Notes: generated from the letters alone by a model not told the origin. Positions 28,101-44,191 are shown, counted from the stretch's first letter. The stretch: 64,000 bases of DNA from Wuchereria bancrofti (GCA_005281725.1 SSBO01000002.1:978845-1042844); one strand, 5' to 3'. Program-made: numbers and translations.

Positions 28101-30473
28101 GGAAAAGTCTCCATTTCATACTTGCTATTTTCTTACACTATTTTGGTTACTTTGGATATTTTTTATATACAACACAACATATAGTGTCGAATAGTTCAAG
28201 CACTTCTATTAAATAATACTGTTTATTGATTCACTAATTGTTTGAAAATTATTTGTAGAGACATCCTTTTGAATCAGCAAATAGGTTTATATTCCTCTAT
28301 CACCGCTTAGGAAATATTTGTACCGGACGATCTAATAATTATCTCTCCTAATTAATGTTTATTCTAGGGCATGGATGACTTGGAGTCCGACGAAACCGTA
28401 AGTTTACTGAGTGATGCAACAGCTAAGTTGACCTCTACAGTTGGCTCACTTCCGGAACTACTAGAAAAAAAACGTTTAATCGATTTGCACACAACCGTTG
28501 CAACAGCAATTCTTAATCAAATCAAGCAGCGGTAAAGGTTTTATATATTTCTGTTACAGATCTGTTAAATCCACTTAGCTTCACTTTATCGAAATGTAAA
28601 TTTGTGGTTGCATTTCATTAATTTGCTTCAGGAAGCTTGACGTTCTTTTTGAGGCCGAAGAGAAAATAATGAATGGATTACTAAGCAGTGCAAGTGTTAT
28701 AGAATTGATGCGTCAGTCTAGTGTCCACGAAGATACTTTGAGAGTAATGCTGATCAATTATCTTTGTTCTTCTAATACCTCCAAGGTAACACTTGGTCAG
28801 ATTATTTTTGTGGATAATAAAAGCGATGATTGAAAAATCATCGATTTGTTCCTGCAAAATTAGTCAGTAATTAGTTTTAATTGATGTTACAAAAAATGCC
28901 AGTTAGCAGAGCATATGCATTAAATGGAAATGATTTGATGTCTTTCTTTTCGAAAAGTCCACTCACAGTTTTTCCAACCTTTAGTCAGCAGTGGCTGAAA
29001 GATACATTTGTGGAAGATATGAAAGATACATTTAGTTGGATAATTCTGATAATGATTTAATTCTTCAAATTCATTTACAGAATGAACTGAAAGAACAGGC
29101 TGATTATCTGAAAGAAGTTGGCATGGATGATGCAGCTGTCAAATATATCAAACAATTAAGGTAAATATAAATGAAAATACCACGTGGAAGTTCCTGATAA
29201 TAGAAATTAAACTTTTTTTTTTTGAAAAACGTTCTTCATTTAAATGGATTACGTAAGTTATTAAATTTTGTTGGCAATGATTACAGTTTTGCCATTTCTT
29301 TCATATTATACTTTCGTATAGTTTAAGGAAATACAAGGTGAAAAAGTTGACTTTCAGAGAGACTTATCTTGTTGCGATTGTTGCAGATCAATATCAAATA
29401 TGAGTTTGAATCGTGTAACAAACGACTATTCGGGTGGTGGTATTAAAACAGATAATATGTTTGCAAATCTGCTTAATCGTGGTTCACAATTATTTATGGA
29501 AGGAGTGAAAAACCTTGTTCCAAAAAAGCACAATCTTCCACTGACAAAGGCACGTCTCATCGATTTCTTTTAATCTTACGAATTTGATTTGTAAATTGAA
29601 TTCCAAAATAATGTGAAAGTTTCATGTGCTTTTATCTATCAGCGTGTTAGATATAAATTGTAATTTAAGACATTTCTTATTTTGTAGTAAAAATTGTTCT
29701 AACCGTGATTTTAGATGGTTGATGCAATTATTACTGGTAATTTCCAATGTTATTCACGTGGTGACGCTGAATTTCGATATTATGACCCGAAGTTAATGCA
29801 TTCTTCTGGCAAAGAGTATGTTTCTATAAATAGTTTATCAATATTTAATGCATCATATTTTGTTATTTTTTTAAAGGAATTTTCAAAGTTTTTAATTAAC
29901 TGAATTTGGGTTATAAAATTATTAAGTCTTTAGGCCTCAACGTGCTCGTGGTAATCCACCACAGGATGTTATAGTTTTTGTTATCGGTGGTGGAAATTAT
30001 GTCGAATATCAGAATGTTGTGGATTATGGTAAATCAAAAGGTCTTGCAAGGATAACATATGGTTGTACGGAATTAGTCAATCCGAAGCAATTTGTTGAGC
30101 AGGTTTAAATTCAAAACTATTGATATGAGTAAGGTTACGAGGAAGGGAGAATTAGATAGGCTTTTATGTTGTCCGTCAAGTATCCTTAGTAAAAAAAAAG
30201 ACTTTGCATTTGGAAATTATTTCCAAAATCAATTCATAGTACATAAGTTTTTATTTTTATCGTTAAATTAATTTAAGCGTAACACAAATTCGTCGAATTA
30301 TTGTTATAAATATGCTACTAAATCAGACTTGTTTGTTTTTGTTAAAGTTCTCATTGGTCATATTCATAGAACTGTGACTAGCGAATGGAAGTTTCAATGT
30401 TTGGTGTAGAAGTATCTCAAGATTCTAAATCGTTCATTTTCAGTTAACTCGTCTTGGTCGAGAAATGTCATAA
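25134..30473 (+). CDS. sly-1: SLY1 / SCFD1, Sec1/Munc18-family protein for ER-Golgi membrane fusion
   Basis: Fifteen exons join in frame to 631 residues: 25134-25179, 25482-25641, 25815-25917, 26269-26379, 26462-26552, 26908-27053, 27444-27629, 27764-27955, 28368-28531, 28632-28785, 29081-29160, 29387-29549, 29715-29815, 29934-30102 and 30444-30473. The protein aligns end to end with animal SCFD1/SLY1 (about 640 residues). Diagnostic segments are the N-terminal VWKILILDRYGQDIISPLL, the central TLGVVPIIRC, RHTWTYQALIHDLL, SLPELLEKKRLIDLHT and the C-terminal VIGGGNYVEYQNVVDY. SLY1 is a cytosolic SM protein that binds syntaxin-5 and syntaxin-18 type SNAREs and proof-reads fusion at the ER-Golgi interface. 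The start is the ATG that opens exon 1 (MNDQTENETIRMRQI); an overlapping ATG 7 bp upstream is out of frame. Intron 12 begins GC, not GT. The last exon is only 30 nt and restores the conserved LTRLG-type end. The gene converges on the EF-hand gene. Confidence 0.97.
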
Positions 30474-32578
30474 CGGCAGTCGCAAGTAGAAATGTTCAGC
30501 ACTATTAAAATTTGCGTAGTATGACATACAGATTTTCGATTCTGTCATAAGGAATTATTTCGAGCAATTTGACAGTTTTAACCTTTTGGTATTTCACATT
30601 TCTGTTGTACGTCGAAGGTAATATGAAGTACCAGAATTGAGGCTAATTTAAATAGCACTGAAAGTTTCGGAATATTTAATCCTTGCTCAATTTTGCCCTA
30701 GAAAAATAGCTGAAATTCTGATACCTCTTCGAATATCTTTTATAAGCTTAATACTTCCGGATATTGTTTCATTTTATTTCTTAACTTTTTTTTTTACTCT
30801 GAGTTGTAAATTATTAGTTCTGATTTGAAAATTTGACATATGGTAAGGAGGGATGGTGGTATGATAACAACATAAAAGTAAAAGAGCTTGTTTAAACATA
30901 TATGTTACAATCGACACCATATGCGGCACTACGCGAATATTTCTTCACTAATAGAGTAATCAAACAAATAAACGAAAAGTTATAAGCACAGAAATGCTGC
31001 TGGTATGTTAATTAAACTTTTCCATATGCCCCAAAATTATTTCGAAATCACTATACTCCATTAAGGCAGATAAGCATTGAAAAAAGAAAAAAAACAAACA
31101 AACAAAATACGAAAGAGAAAACAAGATGTAACAATGTGTGAGGCATATAAATTGTTGAACTGAGCTCAGCTGACTTGGATAAAATAGGCGAAGCGATTTG
31201 GTGAATAGATTTGCTTTATTGGACCATGTGGAAAATCATGAATGCCTGAAATAAGCACTTAGTATTTTTCTCCACATCTGTGTATAATTAGAAGTTGTGA
31301 AAATAACTGATATAAAATAAAAAAATTGAACCATATATGTACAAATTCGCTTCAAATTAACTCTGTTCATCGATGAGAAAAAAAAAAACCCTCCCAACTT
31401 TATATCATCGAGAAATCAAAAAAGAGAACTGCAATTTACTAAAACATTAAGCCATCTTTAGCCTAACAATTTCATTTATCACTTCACTAAATTTCATCCT
31501 TAATCACTTATCACTAAATATAGGAGAGTAAAAAAAACACTAAATGTAAATTGAATATTTCAATTTATATGTAAATATTTCTTGCAGTTTACATATGTGA
31601 GAATCATGCATAAGGTGATGCAAGCATAGGGAAAAGTGTTCACAATGTGTATAAATATTGCTTTAAAACAAAAGTGAGAATGTGATACCACAAAAATAAG
31701 AATGCAAATATCTATAAACTAGCGAAATTGAAACAAAATAAAATAAAAAGAAAAGGGTTAAACAGTACATGAAACTTCGGATAGTTTGGTCGATCAGTTT
31801 TTATTTGATATTTATTGTTGTCGAATAATTCCTTTTACATTATTTGTTACTTTCAATCAGGAAGTTTCGTTGTTTATTCATAGCTTATATTTAATGTATT
31901 TCATCTGTTATGGAAATAATAATCGTTTATGTTATAACATAAAAAGATATTTTGTCATTTCATGGTGCACGGACAATTGCGCTTACTTACGGTTACCAGT
32001 TCTTTTTTCTATTCAAATTTTCCCACACTAATTTTTTTTTTGGACTGACTGATATATTTTCAAGTTTCTTGAATTAAATTTGAAAAAAATTCTTGGCCCA
32101 GAAAATTACGGAAAAAACATCGGTATAGAAAAGTGCTTACAATTATTTAATGTGATAACGCATAAAAAGCAACATGGCTTCAAAAAAAAAAAATAAAATA
32201 AATAAACCCTAATAATACACAAATTATAACTCCGCAAAATTAGTTTATATTTACTTGCAGATTAACTGGATCTTAATTTTAAGAAGGATGAAGGATTTCT
32301 TTGATTTCTTTCTAACCTTCATCATATCTGATTCATCATATCTGACTATGAGTTGAGCAGTTTAGATAAATCAGATGAACAAACTATATGATCGAGTGAT
32401 CAAAGAACAAATCTAATTTAAATTTCAGAAAGTCCAGAAAGAAATTTGATTAATTAATTTATTCCACTCTTTACTCATTAAACAGAATTAAAATTAAACG
32501 ACTTTAGATAAGATGTGCATTTATTAAGTGAAACTGTGCGAATGATATATAAATTGGGAAAGATTTCTGATCACATAT
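30474..32578. other. Intergenic DNA between convergent sly-1 and EF-hand genes
   Basis: It holds the 3' regions of two convergent genes and no other supported gene. AATAAA-like hexamers on the plus strand near 30965 and 31735 are possible polyadenylation signals for sly-1 but are distant. The open frame at 31786-32031 is hydrophobic, AT-driven and unsupported. Confidence 0.6.
32520..32525 (-). terminator. Polyadenylation signal AATAAA for the ALG-2-like gene
   Basis: Reverse-strand AATAAA lies 54 bp beyond the stop of the EF-hand gene. The position is typical; use is inferred. Confidence 0.5.
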
Positions 32579-35688
<3,110 letters not shown>

Positions 35689-37828
35689 TTATTCTCCTCC
35701 TTTCATTAAATGAGCCTCTTTAGCTTTGAGCATCGATTCAGCTACTACTTTCTGCCGTCTAGCAGCCATCTCAACCATATGTTGCATGGTGATTTCATCA
35801 CCGCATATGCCTGATTGACTAATCCGATGGATTCGAGCATTATTTCCAACTACTATCATCACTGTATTCGGAGCTACTTGAAATAATTCTGATACTGGAT
35901 CACAAAGAATTTTTACCTGTAAAACAGACTCGTTAGTTTTGTCTATTATTATTTCATTAAGTACTATTTAATTCCAGAGATTAAGCTTCATTTCAAACTT
36001 CAATATTTGAAAGTTATACGACTTCACATTGAATAATTTCTTTTTATTATACCTAAAGTTTATGGATAGAGTACTAACATTCCCAACAGGTAAGACATAT
36101 ATAAATCAGATTAAAAATTCAATATAAATCCCAAATCTTGAAAAATAAAACAAAAACTATGAATTTCGAAGAGAAAAATCCTTTCTTTTCATCCCCAATA
36201 TTACAGGGCTGTTTGGTGTTCTATTATAACTTTATATTACCTCAACGAAGTTATTAAAATCTGATGATCACTATCAATTAATAAATAGAGATATTTTCAG
36301 TTACATAAAGTTTCAAGGATACATAATATTCTGCGCCAAAATTATGCTGTCTAATCTTTAACACAGGCATAATACACTGAGACATTTATCGAACAAACTG
36401 TTTAATACAAATTTACGAAATCATCTCATCAACAAAATTTAAATATTTACATTAGCGACTGAAAATTATAAAAAAAAATCTTTCGGAAAAAGAGACGGAA
36501 AAATTAAGGAAAGTCTATCACAGCGCATGTGAGAGGTGACTGGCTAGTAAAAAGGATTCAGTACTGTAAATTAAAATACTTCACACAGTGACGTAATGAA
36601 TAAGCCTACCTCTTCATTTGGTGGTTTATAAACAATAAATGTTGATGAAACAGGAATATCTGCAACTTTGATGTGATGAAATGTCTCACTGAGTTTAACT
36701 TTGTTGATATCGATAGGGATATCTTCTTCGTAATCAGTAAAAGCATCAGGAAGCCGTAAATCAACCAGTGCCCCAGCTATACATGTACAAAGAGCATCAC
36801 ATATAGCCCCGTCAACATTTAAAATCTATAAAGCAGTCAGTCATTTAATGTAATCAACATAATTTAAAGTTACTGTGTAGCAGTGTAATTTCTTTGTAAC
36901 AACTTTCATATTAGTCTTTAAATTTTATAGTTTTTTGGTTCAAGAACGTAAATTACATTTGAACATAAATCATATACCGCCTAACTGCTTCATGCTTTAT
37001 GTTTCAACTTTGTAAGACACATTTTGTTATCATTCCAGTCCAACATGAATAGACTCAACTGACATACCTTATTAAAGTGCACCAAAGTAATGAATAAAAA
37101 TAAAAATATCACAAAATTACCATAATATGCAAATTAAGGAGCCATGTTAGCCGTCCACCAGCCGTTTTCAATGCATCTTTTGTACAAAAAGCGTTTTGTG
37201 CCACAAGTTGATTGACCATAACCATTGCATCCTCGACCAAATTCTATGAAAGAAATCTCCATTAAGTCAAATATTCATTAATACCGTAAAAGATGCTAAA
37301 AAGTCAAAATTTTTACTTGAATTAATTTTTATGTTTTGTTTAATAAAGGCTGAAATAAAATGAGACCTACTTTTGGTATATTTGGAGCAGCTTGTATAAC
37401 AGGCACAATAATTGAAGCATCCGAAACAGGTGCCAACAATGCCTCAATATTGCATGTGACAGTTGCGCCACCTTGTCGAGCAAAACTAGAACCTGCCGAT
37501 CTTTCGTTAACACCCATCTAAACACTACAAAACATATAAAAACGATCACCCAAATGTTAATCTTTTAGCATCATCACTTTCTGTCAGTTCTTCAGTCTTA
37601 AATGTATACAATTAAAGAGAAATTTTGGAATGTATCACGGACAAAATCGAAGCACGGTACTTCTACGATGTATATCATTTACGAAGAACTGTGAAATAAT
37701 TAGAAACTAACCCGTAATAGTATCGGCCGAAAAGAATTAATTGACCGACCATCTGGATAAATTGATTCCGACAGGAACTGATTATAATAAGCAGTTGGAT
37801 CGCATAATTTTAATAAATCAGCCGTCAT
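35689..37828 (-). CDS. exos-8: Exosome complex subunit RRP43 / EXOSC8 (RNase PH fold)
   Basis: Five phase-0 exons, 37828-37712, 37517-37371, 37243-37121, 36825-36610 and 35916-35689, give 276 residues, the same length as human EXOSC8. The order of features is that of RRP43. An N-terminal YYNQFLSESIYPDGRS is followed by a strand region with FARQGGATVTCNI, then TWLLNLHIMILNVDGAICDA, then LRLPD. The C-terminal half includes SSTFIVYKP and VMIVVGNNARI and ends in a helix. The protein is a catalytically inactive ring subunit of the RNA exosome in nucleus and cytoplasm, acting in 3'-5' RNA decay and processing. EXOSC7 (RRP42) was considered, but the N-terminal YY-x-FL-PDGR pattern and the LPD segment fit EXOSC8 better. 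The start ATG lies 2 bp after a TTTCAG acceptor. It lies 892 bp downstream of the KCTD gene on the same strand, so co-transcription is possible. Confidence 0.93.
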
Positions 37829-38720
37829 TGCTGAAATGAGTTTTCAAAAATGAAATGCCAGCATTACTTTAGTCGATAACCTAATAATTAAATCCCATGC
37901 ATATGCATTAATGAAATAATCGACTAAAATATTGTTCAGGTCTCTCCTTTATCCCAATTTACGACTTCGATAGACAAGATTTTATTTACAAAAAACAACT
38001 TAAAAACATTGCGACAAACCATTAACACTTATAAATTCATGAAAATGAAAGATCATATGATCTACCGACCGTTAGTGAACACTGAACTGCAAAAAGGACT
38101 ACACTCCTCTCATAGTTCTACAACTCTTTTCTTCCCATTTGAAAAAAATTTAATCTAATAACACGAAATAATTTATCACAGCCTAACATCATTTCATATT
38201 TCTTAATCTATTAAATGCATAATTTTACAAGAAATAACATAATCACAGCATAGAAATTTTTAATATATTGAACCTAATATTATACGACCTAATAATAAAA
38301 ATAAAACTTTGCTCCTGTACAATCTTTATCGAGAAAGAAATGATGGAACAAGAAATTAGCTCAAATTTTTATCCGCCAAAAAAACAAACACTGAAATAAA
38401 TCCCAAGACCAATAGAAACTTGACCTCCTTAGTGCTACATAAAACTAGACCTACAAAACTTCAAATCAAAATAGTCCTTTTGAACTAAAAACCTATTTTT
38501 AAGCAACCGACAGTTAAGCATTGCTGTTGTTGAGGAAAAAACTTTCGAACCAAACTTTACAAAATAAACTTTGGAAGTAAACAGAACATTTCCTCGTTTC
38601 TAGCAGCAGCAAACTTTTCACGAATTGTCTCAGTGAAAGGACTTTTATAAACTGAATTTGCGGCCCATTAGAATTTTAGTCATTTAATCCTGGACATCTT
38701 AAAAGTATAAGTTTTAACAC
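37829..38720 (-). other. Intercistronic region between KCTD gene and exos-8
   Basis: This 892-bp gap on the minus strand separates the KCTD stop from the exos-8 ATG. It holds no gene. TTTCAG directly before the exos-8 ATG could serve as a trans-splice acceptor. Confidence 0.5.
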
Positions 38721-41119
38721 TCAAGTTGCATCCTCACTAATAGCTGCTACAACAAGACTATTTGAGCGTCCATCAACCAGCCTTGAAGCACGACGTCGAT
38801 CATCCTGCCCGCTAGTTCCTGGCACATCACTACCAAACAAAGCAGGTGAAGTACACTGTGGCTGGAAATAAATCTAATATTACATTCCATAGAAAATTTT
38901 TCAATGAAAATATATACTTATACTTGACAAATACTCGCAAAAAAACATGTGACAAAAAAACATGTCTGACAAGACGGATTCAAATTTTTAAATTTGATGT
39001 TCAGCAATTAACGTACCGAAACCGAAGCACTGTGAGACGAATAAATAAATGGTGGAAGTTGCAATTGTGATGTAGAAAGGCCACGTGGTGGTGAGCAGCT
39101 CCCACCTTCACCACCGCACCGAATACAAACGTGTCGTTCTTCAAATAGTAAAACGTTCATTGCTTCTTCATAGATTCGAGCTTCTGGGAATTCGACTTTT
39201 GTATGCTTTTTATCAGTGGCATAAACTATCGATGTACAACATATCTGTAATCTATTTAGCGGTAAAAGGATGAGTGAAAGTATTTAGTGATAAATCATAT
39301 TCCATGTTTCAGGAAGTGGTGAACAGATCATCCACTTTGATCTATGATAGATGATCATATACCACATTGCACAAATTGTTTTAGAACCAGTAAAAATAAT
39401 GTCGAAAAAGTTATTGAAAATAGTTGCTGAAGAACTCAAGGTGTAAAAAATCCAATGTGAAAAAAATGACCCCAACATGATAAAAAGAAAAAATTTGCCC
39501 AGCATACTTCGGCTTTTTTTCTGCCTTGTCCAAAGAATGTCCACTGGCATACTTCTGCATTCTCCGCACCCATATCTGCAAAAAGAGCGACCAATTTCTC
39601 ATGGAAAAACATAATTATCAATTTAATTTAACTATAAAGAAAAAAACATGAAGGGCAGTTACCTTTTACAAAGAGGACACGATCATTAAATCGTGTAACA
39701 AGTCGATCAAATAGTTCCAAATTCTTCATTAAATTATCATCCGATTGAGAAGTATACGAATATTTGTTGTTATGCCGATTAATTAGAAGCTTTATAACGG
39801 GCTATAAGCAAAAATTTATGCAAGGTGAAATATTTTCCTGTACTGAACATATAAGATCTAGAAAACTTTCATTGATCAATACTTTCACAAAATGCAATTC
39901 AGCAAAGTGACTACTAGACTTCCATCCGACCTCTTACGCAGGATTACATCACGAAAAAAGTGTCCATTAGATATATAGCCAAATTATTTGATCATTTCTT
40001 TGAATTATGCTTACTGGTATGCTGCATAAGCACATGCTTCCTCGTAAGCAGGATAAACAATTTCTTAAATCCACCTAATGGATAAAAATAGCTACTCTTA
40101 GCTAACTAGATGACATGGGTAGTTTTTCGGCTTTGCAAGTATATTTTGATGGGTTTGTATAATATTTTTCTTTTATAGAAATGACTTGTATATTATTTAA
40201 CATATTATTTAACAATTTTTTGTATATTATTTAACAATTTATATCCCTAAACCTTTGAGAATAAACTACTGTAAGACTTTGTCTTCATGAAAGAAATAAG
40301 GCGATTACTGAAGTATTGTATCCACCCACAAAAGCACTGGAAACAGAACCTTTGTAGTACTAGTCACAATACGGTCGCAATCCTTTTTGGTATTAACAAG
40401 TGGAACCTTGCAGATGCCGGCAGGTTCAATGTCTTCTTTTGTTATCACTTTTAGCCAATTTTGACATAGCTGTACCAAGTCCTAAAAATAACTGCATCGC
40501 AAATCAAATAACATGAATTTCAGGAATCCTCCTCTGTAATAAAACAATGATAGGTGATGAAGGCATAATCTTACCTGAATAAGGTAATATTTCGCTTCAG
40601 CCAGTATTTCAGCTGTTTCAACACGACATTCCGGTAATGGAACATAACCATCTCTCAAAAAATTCAAAATCGTTCCAAAATGCTTTCCATTGCGATCAAT
40701 TAATACCCAACCATCACTATCAGTTAAGATCTGAAATATCATAACATCATTCAAATCATCAGGTCAGCTTATTCATTCAATGCATTACATTTTTGCCAGC
40801 AGAAAAAATGATGGAAATAGAAAACATTTACGTAATAATAGAAATTTAACGAATGAATTACAAATGAAGATTTGAAACGGATTAAAAATGATTCTAATTC
40901 TACAAAAATTTCACGTAAAATAGTAACATGAAACATGGAAATAACCTCCATTCGGCCGGAGAACATAGCGCGCAGCATGGAATCATGTTTTGTTAAAGTG
41001 GATATGGTTGTTTGATACAGTGCACCGCCAACATTTAATTTGATATACTGAGAAGGTGAACCGGCCAACGCCAACAGTCGTCCATCAACTCCATTTAAAT
41101 CTGCTACTTCGTTACTCAT
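38721..41119 (-). CDS. BTB/POZ-domain KCTD protein of the BACURD type (KCTD10/KCTD13/TNFAIP1 homologue)
   Basis: Seven exons, 41119-40946, 40730-40575, 40481-40350, 39801-39663, 39575-39508, 39244-39017 and 38861-38721, give 345 residues. The T1/BTB domain (about residues 25-118) carries [47 protein letters not shown] and [10 protein letters not shown]. The central part matches human BACURDs closely: [57 protein letters not shown] and [15 protein letters not shown]. Family members are substrate adaptors of CUL3 ubiquitin ligases; RhoA is a known human target. After residue 245 the sequence leaves the vertebrate pattern, with a Cys-rich [13 protein letters not shown] and a Ser-rich tail of about 90 residues. 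An in-frame TGA lies directly before the ATG, which fixes the start. Exon 5 ends at AAGCCGAA before GTATGC; reading through would lose the conserved CCTSIVYAT. Confidence 0.95.
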
Positions 41120-42398
41120 TCAATTAAATGTTTGTAATTCCTTGAATCAGGCATATTTGAGATAATGGTCAGAAATATTCAGAATGAAAAAGCCTTATTA
41201 GAAATCGTTCTCTAAACTATGAAGTTCCAGAGTTGTTCAATAATGCCAAATTCAATTAATTCAGAAATCCCTAACAAAAATCCGGACTGCCCATCGGCCA
41301 AAGCATCAATTAACCTCTCCTGAAGCTGACCCTTGACATTGTTTCTCTATGAAAATTTTTCGTCTCTATCAGTAATGTAATTCATTTGTAACATTGATAT
41401 GATGCTAATTGTAACATTTATAGTTTAAATGAGTGATAAATAGAAAAATTTTTGAAAACTTTAACCATTTATTAGTTATGAGTACTGAAAATGACAGATT
41501 ATATTAATGGTTCTATTGAAAATTTTATCAACTGAAAGATAAATTACTAGCTGATTTGAGCAAAATCTTCTAAAGAATGAGTAAATAGTTGTAAAATATG
41601 AATATAATTTCATAACACATAGATATTTCTTTCACTTTACCTCTTTACAACAACGTTTACGTTTACGTACTTGTCATGAAATTCATTCATAACATTTGGA
41701 CATATAACACTTTCATAACATTTATGAAACTATATAATTTATAATTTGTAGTCATTTGTAATATATTATTTAATTAATGTTATTAATCTTAGCAAAAGTT
41801 TACGTCTCTTGTTTATTATCAAATTTGAGTAGACATGAATACAGCAAAATGAAAATTACTGATACTAAGACTAATTAAGCAGCATATTATGAATGATTAT
41901 AAATGAAATAATGCCATGGAATAAATAATAAAATTTTAATTTTTCATAATAGTCAAATGTAAGAAATAAACGAAACTTTAAATTGATTACAAATGTTTTT
42001 CTTTAAATTCCTAGTTTTAATTTCCAAAGTATAATTTTACATAAAAATAGTAGCAAGCGTCAGGATTTCAAATATCGCGGACCTCAAATTAAGTAAAATA
42101 AAATAATCCCCATGTAAAAATTAATCATTCTAATTGTAAATGAATGTTAACAATATTATGAATCATTTAACCAATTTCTCATTCCTCATTGAGCCATTTC
42201 CTAACGCGTTTTGATCGAACTAATTTCCCATCTTTTTCCTGTTCATTACCGTCCTTAATAGCCAAAATAGCCGGATGTATTACACATCCAAATATCCCTA
42301 GTTAGCATTATGTTGAAGCAAAAAAATGGAAGACCATCTTTTAGCTAATATTATCAGATATTTTTTGACTCAGCATTTTTGTCCAGAACCTATCAAAT
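41120..42398. other. AT-rich intergenic DNA upstream of the KCTD gene
   Basis: It contains the presumed promoter and 5' UTR of the KCTD gene. A GATTCAAG acceptor-like site lies about 35 bp before the ATG on the minus strand. No gene or clear repeat was seen. Confidence 0.55.
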
Positions 42399-43132
42399 AT
42401 TGTAAACCATTTCCATTCTAATATATATATTCTCTTGCTCCTGTCATGTTCTTTTTTGCAACTTTTGCTATCACGAAGCTACGTCTTCCACAATCTTTTA
42501 TAATCTCCTTTAGGCGTTGTATTGTAATCTCACATTCGGTAAATAAATTATTAAAATTATTTCTAATTACTTTGTATTGCTGACATTAACTACAACAACT
42601 GGCTCAAAAATCAGAAAGTAATGAATCTCTCCTAAAAAAAAAAAGAAAATTCATTAATTTAATTAAAATTTCTCCACATAATTACTAGTGCCAAGCCTGC
42701 AACTATAATTAAAAATGCACAACCGGCAAAAGAAGAACTAGAAACTCAAAGAAATCAAAAGAACATATATCGTTGGACCAAATACTGATTAGAGAAGAAA
42801 TCCGTTGTCTAGAAATGTATCTCGAACTAAGTAAATTATGCGCAGAATGTTCAATTTATTTAGGAAGTTTGGATTGGGCACAATCGAATATTTGCTAACG
42901 CTAATAGATTATTTTCAAGAAATGCTAGAGCAAGTTGTAGTTGATATCAGCAGTATAAAATAATTAGAGATAATTTTAATAATTTATTTGCCGAATACGA
43001 GATTACAATGCCATGTCATAAAAGAGACTAAAAAAGATTGTGGAGGACGTGGCCTCGTGATAGCAAAAGTTGTATAAAAGAACATGACGGGGGCAGGAGA
43101 ATATATACATTAGAATGGAAATGGTTTACAAT
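42399..43132. mobile_element. Inverted-repeat element, probably a non-autonomous DNA transposon or foldback element
   Basis: The left arm (42399-42600) reads ATTGTAAACCATTTCCATTC inward. The right arm (42932-43132) is its reverse complement, with roughly 80-90% identity over about 200 bp. Shared segments include CAACTTTTGCTATCACGA, CCACAATCTTTT and AAATAAATTATTAAAATTAT. The 331-bp centre holds an open frame of 61 codons without a start ATG (42713-42898), containing LDQILIREEIRCLEMYLELS. I recognise no transposase. A target-site duplication is not obvious. The class is inferred from structure only. Confidence 0.55.
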
Positions 43133-44191
43133 TTACATAATGCTATTTTATTTTATTTAATTTGAAGTTCACGATATTCGAAATTTGCCACAGCAAATAT
43201 TAATTCATGCTATAATCTATTACAAATTATTTGAAATATCAATTTCAAATGATAAAGTACAAATTTTCTAATATAAATTAAGCGACAAATCGATGAAATT
43301 CCATATATTTCTAATACAAAAATGAGTTTGCTTATTAGAGAAAGGTTAAGAATTGAGAGTTTACGAAACCTATTCTAGAATTCAAAAAGCTTTAAAGACT
43401 TCAAAAAAAAAAAATCTTTTTTCAGAACTTCAGAAGCTACACATTTTTTCTCATACTAGCTTTTACGTTGGAGGTAGATGTAATTCTACGCCTGCCCTCG
43501 ATTTTCCCCTCCACAATTATAATTACAGACTAGGTACCGACCTGCAATTCAGCTCAAAAAGAAAAAAAAAATAAAAAACGAGGTATTTTTAAACTGAACA
43601 ATTAGAGTATCATTTCTTAACTTTATAACATTCAACACGATTGAACAACATTAAAAGAACAATGAAAATTTGCAATAACAAGTGTTAAAAAGTAGCGGAT
43701 AATATAACATCAACTGATAAAATAAACAAAATCATGAGTTACTTTAAAAAAAAATTGAAGAAAAAAAACCAAGAGGAAAGAAGATATAAAAAATTATTAA
43801 AAACAAATTATTCACAATATTATTTCAGCTGGAATAAATAAGCTGCAGGAATAAACAAATTGCAACAACAAATATATAATAAAAGCTAGCTGCTTACAAG
43901 TCATATCCTAACGAGTTAGAAACTATGAAAAGCCAACAAAGATAACATTTTCACCCAGCCATAATAATAGATGACTGTAGAAGCAACATTTTTTTACGCA
44001 GCACTAGTCGCGAATCATTTCATCGCATATCGCGAAACTCGAAATAATCTCGCGAACCTCCAAATAACTTACAAAATATACCAAATAAAATTATATTAGT
44101 CCATAATACTAAAGTTTGTCTTAATTGAACATTAGAAATGTAAAAGTGTTTCAAATTGCATTACGTAAGCAATCATTATTCCAGCACTCAC
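43133..44191. other. AT-rich intergenic DNA with one diverged repeat copy
   Basis: 43190-43340 is a copy of the dispersed repeat found at 52.6-55.9 kb (ACAAATTATTTGAAATATCA and AAGCGACAAATCGATGAAAT segments). The rest shows no gene; the open frame at 43353-43574 lacks support. Confidence 0.5.

Noticed and set aside
39480..39575. KCTD exon 5 continued to TGCTGG followed by GCAAAT (a GC-AG donor)
   Set aside because: GTATGC directly after GAA gives a canonical GT donor and joins to [10 protein letters not shown], matching BACURD proteins. The GC alternative would duplicate the cysteine segment.
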